DNA from: Hydrogenovibrio sp. UBA650
GTDB taxonomy: Bacteria; Pseudomonadota; Gammaproteobacteria; Thiomicrospirales; Thiomicrospiraceae
Length of the DNA stretch: 12,303 nucleotides
NCBI GenBank assembly: GCA_002299245.1
Contig: DBOI01000028.1
Span: forward strand, 1-12,303
Direction: 5' to 3'
Part shown: positions 6,222 through 12,303 of the stretch, piece after piece
Layout of the letters: each line of letters starts with the position of its first letter
Position numbering within the stretch: the first letter of the stretch is position 1
Program-made: the position numbers and the translations under genes
Notes under the pieces: model-generated
What the model saw: the letters and a program-made list of their open reading frames with translations, nothing else
Databases searched by the model: none
What the model was told of the DNA's origin: nothing

Positions 6222-6243
6222 GCTGTTAATTGGTGCTGTTAAT
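6222..6243. repeat. Tandem 9-base direct repeat in exbB upstream region
   Basis: GCTGTTAAT occurs at 6222-6230 and again at 6235-6243, a 13-base period. Related TTAAC/TTAAT words occur at 6205-6209 and nearby. It may be a repeated binding site in the divergent control region; nothing else in this 330-base gap (6038-6368) encodes protein. Confidence 0.45.
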
Positions 6244-6304
6244 GTTTTTATTAAGTTATTAAAAACGCAGAATTTTTTAAATATATTAGAAACGACATAA
6301 AAAC

Positions 6305-6323
6305 GATAATAATTGCTATTACA
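6305..6323 (+). promoter_or_regulatory. Weak Fur-like site overlapping a promoter
   Basis: GATAATAATTGCTATTACA matches the 19-base Fur consensus at about 12 positions, with a perfect first GATAAT. It overlaps TTGCTA (6313-6318), which lies 17 bases before TAAAAT (6336-6341), a plausible promoter for the small gene at 6369. Iron control is suggested by location, not shown. Confidence 0.4.
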
Positions 6324-6368
6324 AGATTTTTTTTATAAAATACACTAAAAATATTTTGGGGAAGCATT

Positions 6369-6611
6369 ATGAAAATTGAAATCCAGCCAGAACAAATGGT
6401 TGCTCTGTTTCGCTCAGGGTTGATTCATCCGAGTGATATCAAGTGCTTAGATCCGGAAACCAAGGATATGTTGAAAACTCTGTGTTTGAAACTTTGCTCT
6501 CCGGATAATTGCAGTAAATGTGATGCTCAAAATCAGTGCCAAACTGAAGTTGATACCAGTCTAATTCAGAATATTCTTGTACAGTGTACTGACACCAGTA
6601 TTAACAATTAG
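6369..6611 (+). CDS. Small cysteine-rich protein of unknown function
   Basis: An 80-residue soluble protein that I do not recognise. It has seven cysteines at 26, 39, 43, 48, 51, 57 and 73, five of them in a central C-x3-C-x4-C-x2-C-x5-C cluster, which suggests binding of a metal (zinc, iron) or an iron-sulfur centre. There is no signal peptide or membrane segment, so it is probably cytoplasmic. The N-terminal part (QPEQMVALFRSGLIHPSDIKCLDPE) looks helical. It is likely a real gene because it has an ATG with a GGGGAAG ribosome site, a promoter-like sequence with a Fur-like box, and a strong terminator right behind it. It lies between divergent exbB and irpA, so a role in iron sensing or handling is a guess. 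Its size excludes a full ferredoxin, and the sequence does not look like HemP. Confidence 0.7.
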   Translation: MKIEIQPEQMVALFRSGLIHPSDIKCLDPETKDMLKTLCLKLCSPDNCSKCDAQNQCQTEVDTSLIQNILVQCTDTSINN

Positions 6612-6633
6612 CAGAACTTAGAAACCATCCTAG

Positions 6634-6663
6634 ATCCGTTGAAATCTTCAGCGGATTTTTTTT
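6634..6663 (+). terminator. Intrinsic terminator after the cysteine-rich gene
   Basis: The stem ATCCGTTGAA / TTCAGCGGAT (6634-6643 with 6647-6656, one T-G wobble) has a 3-base loop and runs into eight T (6656-6663). It separates the small gene from irpA, which therefore needs its own promoter or read-through. I found no convincing irpA promoter in 6664-6732. Confidence 0.85.
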
Positions 6664-6732
6664 ATCACTTATCAAAATCATTTACCATTAGTAATCAAAA
6701 AAACAAAAATGTTCAACTTAGCGGGTAATTAA

Positions 6733-8175
6733 ATGAAACTTAAACTTATTGCGACCATCGTCATGTCATCGGGTATTGCTCTTAGCGGGTGTTCTCAAGG
6801 CAAATCTTTAAAACATAATGTTGAAAAAATGCAGAAGGTTTTAGAAACCAATGCTGATATTGCCTATGCAATTTACTCTGATTCAATTACAACTGCCAAA
6901 GATTTAAAAGTTGCTATAAAAGCGTTGCGAGAAAACCCTTCTGCGGCAACTCTTGATGCCGCTAAAAAAGCTTGGCTGGTTGCTCGTGAACCCTATGGTC
7001 AGTCTGAGGTTTATCGCTTTCGTTTAAGCCCTATTGATTCGACCAATTACCAAGACGAGGATGGCCCGGAAGGTGATATTAATGCATGGCCTCTTGGTGA
7101 AGCTCTGATTGATTATGTTGTCGCAGGTGATGACTTTGGAGATGATCAGCTTGGTGTGACCGAGCATAAAACTGCTGTCAATGGCGGTAAGCCGATTACG
7201 GTTGATAATCTAACGGCAAATATCATTAATACCCTGGAAATAAACATTGATGAATCACTAATCAGCAATACCGCAACAGCTGAAGATGAGCACGACGTAT
7301 TAGCCGGTTATCACGCTATTGAATTTTTACTATGGGGGCAAGACCTGAACGCCAGTGGTTCTGCCGATACCTTGGGTAAACGTGATTCAGCTGTGAAAGC
7401 CTATGGTGCTGCAAATATTGCAATGGGCGGACAACGCCCACTATCTGACTTTATCTCAAAACAAAACAATGATACTGCTGACCGTCGTTTGGCTTATCTT
7501 GAGGTAGCAGTGAATAAACTGATTACAGATTTAGAAAGTGTTCAAGCCGGATGGAAAGCAGGGCAGGCAGATAACTATAGAGCTAAATTCACTCAAGTAA
7601 CAGATGAAGCAACCGCGAAACAAAAATTTGCCGAAATCCTTACTGGAATGGGAACTCTTTCTGAAGGTGAGTTGGCTGGTGAGCGTATGCAGATTGCGCT
7701 GTCATCTGATTCACAGGAAGATGAACACTCATGTTTCTCGGACAATACTCATCGCGATATCTGGCTAAATGCCGAAGGTGTTGAAAATAGCTATTTTGGT
7801 GATTACAACGGTTATGATTCCGATTTGGACGGCAAAGATGATAGCGGAACAAAAGTTGTCGGTTACGGCTTTGATGACTATCTTAAGGATATTGGCCAAG
7901 CCGATTTAGCGACAGGATTGTTGGCTAAGTTTGCGGATACAAAATCTGGTTATCAGGCAATTGATAAACAGGCTAGAGAAGGCAATCCGGTTGATGTAAT
8001 AATTATGTCTCCGGGAGACGAGCTAGCAAAACCGATGCGAGATACTATTATTTCTCTGAATCAGCAGTCTGTGGAAATTGCTAAAATTGCCAAGGCGATG
8101 AATTTAGGAACGGTTGTCGTTGACCCTGAAGCATCAAACTGTGACACATTAGACCCAACTAAAAAATGTGATTAA
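6733..8175 (+). CDS. irpA: Imelysin-family (peptidase M75) lipoprotein, IrpA-like
   Basis: A 480-residue lipoprotein. The signal peptide ends in a lipobox LSGC with lipidated C20, so it sits on the periplasmic side of a membrane. Imelysins are iron-regulated surface or periplasmic proteins; the family was named after an insulin-cleaving protein of Pseudomonas, but the structures suggest binding rather than proteolysis. Key features are 'AREPYGQSEVYRF' (84-96), the GxHxxE motif GYHAIE (192-197) within 'HDVLAGYHAIEFLLWGQDL', and 'HSCFSDNTHRDIWLNAEG' in the second half; these fit the IrpA subgroup. Two similar helical halves are expected. The ribosome site is weak. The next gene is a second imelysin paralogue. 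A role in iron uptake is supported by neighbours but its molecular function is unsettled. Confidence 0.92.
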   Translation: MKLKLIATIVMSSGIALSGCSQGKSLKHNVEKMQKVLETNADIAYAIYSDSITTAKDLKVAIKALRENPSAATLDAAKKAWLVAREPYGQSEVYRFRLSPIDSTNYQDEDGPEGDINAWPLGEALIDYVVAGDDFGDDQLGVTEHKTAVNGGKPITVDNLTANIINTLEINIDESLISNTATAEDEHDVLAGYHAIEFLLWGQDLNASGSADTLGKRDSAVKAYGAANIAMGGQRPLSDFISKQNNDTADRRLAYLEVAVNKLITDLESVQAGWKAGQADNYRAKFTQVTDEATAKQKFAEILTGMGTLSEGELAGERMQIALSSDSQEDEHSCFSDNTHRDIWLNAEGVENSYFGDYNGYDSDLDGKDDSGTKVVGYGFDDYLKDIGQADLATGLLAKFADTKSGYQAIDKQAREGNPVDVIIMSPGDELAKPMRDTIISLNQQSVEIAKIAKAMNLGTVVVDPEASNCDTLDPTKKCD

Positions 8176-8200
8176 AAACAGTTAGATACAATTGCTTGTT

Positions 8201-8230
8201 AAAAGGCAAGACACTTGTGTTTGGCCTTTT
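8201..8230 (+). other. Intergenic hairpin between the two imelysin genes
   Basis: AAAAGGC (8201-8207) pairs with GCCTTTT (8224-8230), and the inner AA-ACA/TGT-TT pairs extend the stem across small bulges. No long T-run follows, so it may stabilise the irpA message, weaken read-through into the second gene, or be neutral. Confidence 0.45.
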
Positions 8231-8256
8231 GGTTTATAAAAACAGGATAGTTTGAT

Positions 8257-9318
8257 ATGAATTTTAGCTTTGCTAAAAAACCATTTTTATTGCTTACAAT
8301 CAGTGCATTAGGTTTACTAACAGCATGCACCGAAACAGCTGAAAAAATAGAAGTTTCTCCACAAGGACTACAAAAAGTCGTCGCTAATACCGCTGAAAAA
8401 GTCATAGTGATTAATATTGAAAACTGGCAGTCAGAGTCGGTTGCATTCCAACAGCAGAGCGTAAAGTTTTGCCAAAGCAAAACCCCAATAGATTTTACCG
8501 GCCTGCAAGATCGTTACAGAAGCTTGGCCTCTGCCTGGAACCAAACCATTATGTTTGATTTTGGGCCTTTGCGTGATGATCTATTTCTGCCAAAAATCCA
8601 CTTTGTAGAATCGACTCGCCAAAGAGGTCGAGACTATACTAGCTCGATTCGCAGTCATATTCAGCAGCAATTGGACGATGATAAGCCATTGGATGCAGCA
8701 TATTTTAGTAAGCTTAAATTTACTCTAACTGGTATGCCTGTCTTTGAACAACTCCTGTTTGCGGAGCCAACTGAAAAACAGCTCACAACCTACGAAAACC
8801 CGAGAATGTGTCAGCTTTTAAAGGGATACGCAGAATACAACAAAACAATTGCAGACTATGTTTTAACGGGGTGGAAAAAAGCTGAAGCGGGCACAGCACC
8901 GTATTTACAACAGTTTTCTGTTGATCAGTTGGAAGATGGTGAACCGGCAATTAACCGTCTGCTATTAGCAATGCAGGACTATTTACGCTATATCTGGCAT
9001 CGGAAACTCAAGAAAACCATGTTGGAAGCACCATCGGGTATGGATTACAAAAACCTTCAAACCGGTTTAGAAACCGTTGCCAAAGTGTTTTATGCCAATG
9101 GTAGTACCCATAGTCTAGCTAATTATTTACAAGCATCTAATAATCAAGCTCTAGTTGACAAGTTCAAAGCTCGTTATGCGATTGCACATGCAACCATACA
9201 GCAGAAGGATTTAAACAACCTTAAAAAAGACTACAAAGCCCTGATTGAAATGTTTGAAAAAGAAATACCAAAAGCACTGGGTGTCGATTTGGGAATTAAT
9301 TTTGCCGATGGGGATTAA
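8257..9318 (+). CDS. Second imelysin-family lipoprotein
   Basis: A 353-residue lipoprotein with signal peptide and lipobox LTAC (C24). It resembles the shorter imelysin-like proteins that sit next to irpA/icmP genes in many proteobacteria, for example beside the imelysin of Pseudomonas. The helix FTLTGMPVFEQLLF (155-168) corresponds to the GxHxxE helix of IrpA, but here the histidine position is proline (G159, P161, E164). It therefore keeps the fold and glutamate but not the histidine. An AGGAT ribosome site precedes the ATG. It is in the same direction as irpA, 81 bases downstream with a hairpin between them, and faces the cytochrome gene convergently. The family is fairly sure; the function is unknown, probably periplasmic and iron-linked. 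Confidence 0.8.
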   Translation: MNFSFAKKPFLLLTISALGLLTACTETAEKIEVSPQGLQKVVANTAEKVIVINIENWQSESVAFQQQSVKFCQSKTPIDFTGLQDRYRSLASAWNQTIMFDFGPLRDDLFLPKIHFVESTRQRGRDYTSSIRSHIQQQLDDDKPLDAAYFSKLKFTLTGMPVFEQLLFAEPTEKQLTTYENPRMCQLLKGYAEYNKTIADYVLTGWKKAEAGTAPYLQQFSVDQLEDGEPAINRLLLAMQDYLRYIWHRKLKKTMLEAPSGMDYKNLQTGLETVAKVFYANGSTHSLANYLQASNNQALVDKFKARYAIAHATIQQKDLNNLKKDYKALIEMFEKEIPKALGVDLGINFADGD

Positions 9319-9332
9319 CAACTCCATCTCTA

Positions 9333-10574
9333 CTAATCTGAGCATTTTATGCCTTTTTCTTCAATTAAATGCTCGTATTTTTTATCGGTAAGAGTTCTTA
9401 AAAAACAGACCATCTGTTCAACTTGCATAGGTTTGAGTTTTCTGCCGTCCTTGAGCTCTTCTAAAGCAACGGTCAATGGAACTTCAGGTTCTAACCATTT
9501 TTCACCGGTTTCCGGGTTTATTTGATGTTGACTACCGATTAAAAAATGATCATAAAATTCGATAACGGTTTTTAAATCTTGAAACACGCCATTGTGCATG
9601 TAAGGTCCGGTCACAGCGATATTTCTTAAGGTCGGAACCTTAAACTTAGCTAAATGCTCTTTGCCCGCAACCAATGGATTGTTTAACAGGCCTTTATCTT
9701 TTACTTCTCTTCCCAGTTGGGCTTCTAATTTCATGTTAGCGGGCACGCCAATATTGTGATATTCGTAATTTGAAAAAGTCTCTTGAGCATGGCCGTTTGG
9801 CTTACTCTGATGGCAGGTGGCGCAATTGGTGAATTGCTGGGAAAAGAATAGTGATTTGCCAGATAGTTCTTTAAAACTAAACTGCTCCTCTCCGCGCAAA
9901 ACCCGATCGTATTTAGAATCAAACGGAGAGAATTTTTCTGTTTTTTCAAATTCAGCAATTGCCTTAGTCATCGCTGTGTAGGCTAGATTATTGTCTTCAA
10001 AAATTGAGTCACCATAGAACTCCTTGAATTTTTCGACATAAAAAGGGTTCTCTTTGATTCGTTCTACAACAGACTGTTTATCTGGCATCTGCATCTCAAC
10101 CGGGTTTAGAGGAGGACCGCCGGCTTGACCCGCCAGGTCTTTTTCTCGGCCATCTAAAAATTGGCCGCCAACATAGCCTTCATAATCGGGTTGTTGGGAG
10201 TTAAATCGAGGGTGTTTTTCAATTCTGAACTCAGGCGAAAATGCCGCATAGCTTGCCGTAGGTGCATTTCGGTCTCCTAGAGAACTACCATCTGTGCCCA
10301 GAGAGGTTGCCAACCTCATTCCATTGCTATCGGTTCGGTTGTCGATAAAGCCATGTTGAGGGTTGTGACAGGTGGCGCAAGATTGTTGGCGATTGAGAGA
10401 GAGGTTGACGTCGTGAAACAGTACTTCACCCAGTGATGCCTGATTGAATTTGGATTCGGCTTGTTGCTCTGGATGTTTAGTGCAAGAAGTCAGAAACACA
10501 GCAAACAACGAGATTGAAATGACAATCCTGAAAAGCCTATGGTTTTTTCTGCTCTTGTGTTGACCCACGGGCAC
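9333..10574 (-). CDS. Di-haem cytochrome c peroxidase / MauG-family lipoprotein
   Basis: A 413-residue periplasmic protein with two c-type haem sites, CATCH at 66-70 and 251-255. The signal peptide carries a lipobox LTSC (C31), so it is probably membrane-anchored by lipid. The 'GPYMHNGVF' segment (323-331, M326) is the conserved block that supplies an axial methionine to the electron-transfer haem in bacterial di-haem peroxidases. The family includes H2O2-reducing CcpA, MauG and less-defined oxidoreductases; the substrate cannot be told here. The start is GTG with AGGGG upstream. It lies 26 bases after fbpC on the same strand, so it probably belongs to the iron-transport operon. Similar di-haem proteins often accompany imelysin genes. 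Family call strong; role in oxidising or reducing iron is inference. Confidence 0.88.
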   Translation of the reverse strand: MPVGQHKSRKNHRLFRIVISISLFAVFLTSCTKHPEQQAESKFNQASLGEVLFHDVNLSLNRQQSCATCHNPQHGFIDNRTDSNGMRLATSLGTDGSSLGDRNAPTASYAAFSPEFRIEKHPRFNSQQPDYEGYVGGQFLDGREKDLAGQAGGPPLNPVEMQMPDKQSVVERIKENPFYVEKFKEFYGDSIFEDNNLAYTAMTKAIAEFEKTEKFSPFDSKYDRVLRGEEQFSFKELSGKSLFFSQQFTNCATCHQSKPNGHAQETFSNYEYHNIGVPANMKLEAQLGREVKDKGLLNNPLVAGKEHLAKFKVPTLRNIAVTGPYMHNGVFQDLKTVIEFYDHFLIGSQHQINPETGEKWLEPEVPLTVALEELKDGRKLKPMQVEQMVCFLRTLTDKKYEHLIEEKGIKCSD

Positions 10575-10600
10575 TAAACCCCTAATATGAAATTTTTATT

Positions 10601-11644
10601 TTAATTTTTATGAAAAGCGATCGTGTTGTCTAGTTCGATTTTAACACCAATCATATTTTTAGGCGTTAACGCCTCTTGAGTTTGGCTGATGGCAAACACC
10701 TGTTCATTATGCTCAAGCCTTAAAGTTAGAATTGAGTGAGATCCTTGATAGGATTGGTTAATTAATGGCAGTTGAATTGAACTGGTTTGATCGTGAATCA
10801 GATTGTGAGGGCGAATTAATAGACAGACTTTCTCACCTTTTTTTGAATTCTCAGGCAACTTACAATTAATGTTACCTAAAACGGTCTCTACTTCGGCTGA
10901 TTCAGTGACAGTTCCAGTAATAAGAGAGCCTTGGCCAATAAAGTCAGCTACAAATGGGTGTTTAGGGTAGTTGTATAGATTTTTTGGTGTATCCCATTGC
11001 AGTAGTTCACCTTTATTCATAACCCCAACAGAGTCGGCAATAGCAAAGGCTTCGCTCTGGTTGTGAGTGACCATCAAAGCGCCAATTCCTTGATGTTTTA
11101 ATATGGTTCTAACTTCTCGGGCAAGTGATTCACGAAGCTCAACATCAAGGCCTGAAAAAGGTTCATCAAGTAGCAAGAGTTTGGGTTTGGGTGCCAGAGC
11201 GCGGGCAAGTGCAATTCTTTGCTGCTGACCACCGGAAAGCTGGTGTGGGTAGCGATTTTCGGTTCCAGATAAGCCAACTAATTCTAGTAGTTCATTAACG
11301 CGCTTTTGTTTATTTTCGGCTGTGTTTTTTTCAATACCAAACACGATATTCTCAAAAATGGTCATATGCGGAAATAGGGCGTAGTCTTGAAACACCATTC
11401 CTATCTCTCGACATTCGGTCGCAATGGCCTGTCTTTTATCAGAGAGTCGTTGATTCGCTAGCATAATCTCTCCATCACTGAGATTATGCAGCCCGGCAAT
11501 AGAGCGTAGCAAGGTGGTCTTACCGCAGCCACTTGGCCCCAAAAGACAGCCGATTTCACCTTCTGACATTGACAGATCAATGCCATTTAATACACTTTGT
11601 TGCTGGTAGTTAGCATGGATATTCTTTAGTTGTAGTTCAGGCAT
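10601..11644 (-). CDS. fbpC: Ferric iron ABC transporter ATP-binding protein
   Basis: A 347-residue ATPase that would power iron(III) import from the periplasm with the FbpB permease and an FbpA-type binding protein. The Walker A GPSGCGKTT (36-44), Q-loop 'MVFQDYALFPHM' (83-94), signature LSGGQ (136-140), Walker B LLLLDEPFSGLD (156-167) and switch histidine H194 are all intact. The C-terminal ~110 residues (from about 240) form the regulatory TOBE-like domain of the CUT1/FbpC group. It begins 5 bases after the permease gene, so the two are co-transcribed. The start is an ATG. The closest families are FbpC/AfuC; a thiamine or spermidine transporter is less likely given the iron-related neighbours and the permease type. 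Confidence 0.88.
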   Translation of the reverse strand: MPELQLKNIHANYQQQSVLNGIDLSMSEGEIGCLLGPSGCGKTTLLRSIAGLHNLSDGEIMLANQRLSDKRQAIATECREIGMVFQDYALFPHMTIFENIVFGIEKNTAENKQKRVNELLELVGLSGTENRYPHQLSGGQQQRIALARALAPKPKLLLLDEPFSGLDVELRESLAREVRTILKHQGIGALMVTHNQSEAFAIADSVGVMNKGELLQWDTPKNLYNYPKHPFVADFIGQGSLITGTVTESAEVETVLGNINCKLPENSKKGEKVCLLIRPHNLIHDQTSSIQLPLINQSYQGSHSILTLRLEHNEQVFAISQTQEALTPKNMIGVKIELDNTIAFHKN

Positions 11645-11649
11645 GGTCT

Positions 11650-12303
11650 TTACTTGTTTTTCTCCATGATTTTACTTAACAATACTACAGGTATCAGGCC
11701 TGTTAAAACAATAATCAGAGCTGGCAGGCCGGCATCGGCAAGGCGTTCGTCAGAAGCCATTTCGTAAGCTCGAATAGATAGAGTGTCAAAATTGAAAGGC
11801 CTCAAAATCAGAGTGGTTGGTAACTCTTTCAGAACTTCAACAAACACCAGTAAGAGCGCGGCAATCAAACTACTGTGCATCAGTGGCAGGTGAATTCGGT
11901 TGATGATTTTCCAAGAAGAAGCTCCCAGCGTTTTTGCCGAATCATCCAGCGTTGGTTTGATTCGCTGCAAACCGGAATCAATCGATTGCAGGGCAACCGC
12001 TAAAAAACGCACGCTGTAGGCAAAAACCAAAATAAATAAGGTTCCTGATAAAAGCAGGCCTGTAGAAATTTCAAAATTATCTGCCATAAAGCTTGCGATA
12101 GAGCGGTCAATCCAGGCAAATGGAATCAGAACCGCAATAGCCAGCACGGTTCCTGGAACGGCGTAACCCATATGCGCTAGTTGAACGCTGTATTGTACTT
12201 GTGGGGTTGGACTGATACGTTTAGCGTAACCAAGCAGTACTGCAATAAACACAGTGACCAAGGCGGTGATAAATGCCAAATAGAAACTATTCCAGGCCAG
12301 TGA
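11650..12303 (-). CDS. fbpB: Ferric iron ABC transporter permease, C-terminal part (cut by window end)
   Basis: About 217 residues of an integral membrane permease whose frame is still open at the window edge, so the true start lies beyond base 12303. The internal TTG at 12279 is not the likely start because 'SLAWNSFYLAF' continues the typical sequence in frame. Five membrane helices can be seen. The cytoplasmic EAA loop that docks the ATPase is at 'AKTLGASSWKIINRIHLPL' (residues ~123-141 counted from the window edge), followed by the helix with 'ELPTTLILRP', which is typical of FbpB/SfuB ferric permeases. Full-length FbpB has two fused permease halves (about 500-550 residues), and this fits the second half. 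The binding-protein gene, fbpA, would be expected beyond the window. Confidence 0.87.
   Translation of the reverse strand, partial: SLAWNSFYLAFITALVTVFIAVLLGYAKRISPTPQVQYSVQLAHMGYAVPGTVLAIAVLIPFAWIDRSIASFMADNFEISTGLLLSGTLFILVFAYSVRFLAVALQSIDSGLQRIKPTLDDSAKTLGASSWKIINRIHLPLMHSSLIAALLLVFVEVLKELPTTLILRPFNFDTLSIRAYEMASDERLADAGLPALIIVLTGLIPVVLLSKIMEKNK

Noticed and set aside
6664..6732. Fur-like or promoter sequence before irpA
   Set aside because: TTATCA-17-TAATCA has a poor -10 and the AT-rich words do not match a Fur box well enough to call.
7640..7852. Minus-strand open frame of 70 codons inside irpA
   Set aside because: Antisense shadow of a well-supported imelysin gene; His/Asn-rich composition without family features.
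8199..8480. Minus-strand open frame of 93 codons opposite the second imelysin gene
   Set aside because: It covers the signal-peptide region of a clear lipoprotein gene on the other strand, and no promoter or ribosome site was seen.

Overview
The window looks like the chromosome of a low-GC marine gammaproteobacterium. The gene families and their sequence style resemble sulfur oxidisers of the Thiomicrospira / Hydrogenovibrio / Thiomicrorhabdus group. That placement is an inference from family resemblance and could not be tested by a search. No rRNA, tRNA, insertion sequence, prophage or CRISPR array was seen.

Layout. (1) 1-3300: the 3' end of a LysR-type regulator gene; a short CheZ-like chemotaxis phosphatase gene on the minus strand; then a plus-strand group of alkC (DNA glycosylase), an RluA-type pseudouridine synthase gene overlapping it by 4 bases, and a YcgN/UPF0260 gene. 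(2) 3256-4505: slyD on the minus strand with a clear promoter and terminator. It is followed by about 720 bases without a protein gene, which hold an unusually well-formed candidate small RNA: a sigma70-type promoter overlapped by a Fur-box-like sequence, a long hairpin with an anti-Shine-Dalgarno loop, and a strong intrinsic terminator. (3) 4506-6037: an exbB-exbD-tonB operon on the minus strand, of the short ExbB type. (4) 6038-9318: a 330-base divergent control region with repeats and a second, weaker Fur-like site; then an unrecognised 80-residue cysteine-rich protein with its own terminator; then two imelysin-family lipoprotein genes (irpA-like and a second paralogue). (5) 9333-12303: a convergent minus-strand operon of an Fbp-type ferric iron ABC permease (cut by the window end), its ATPase, and a di-haem cytochrome c peroxidase-like lipoprotein.

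How it fits together. From about 4100 to the end the common theme is iron. TonB-ExbB-ExbD would energise outer-membrane uptake, imelysin/IrpA lipoproteins belong to an iron-regulated periplasmic family, and FbpBC would carry ferric iron across the inner membrane. The di-haem lipoprotein may handle redox steps or peroxide. The candidate small RNA sits where a RyhB-like iron-sparing regulator would be expected, and its single-stranded segments resemble the 3' end of 16S rRNA. This is the most interesting element of the window. Its transcription, Fur control and targets are inferred from sequence only.
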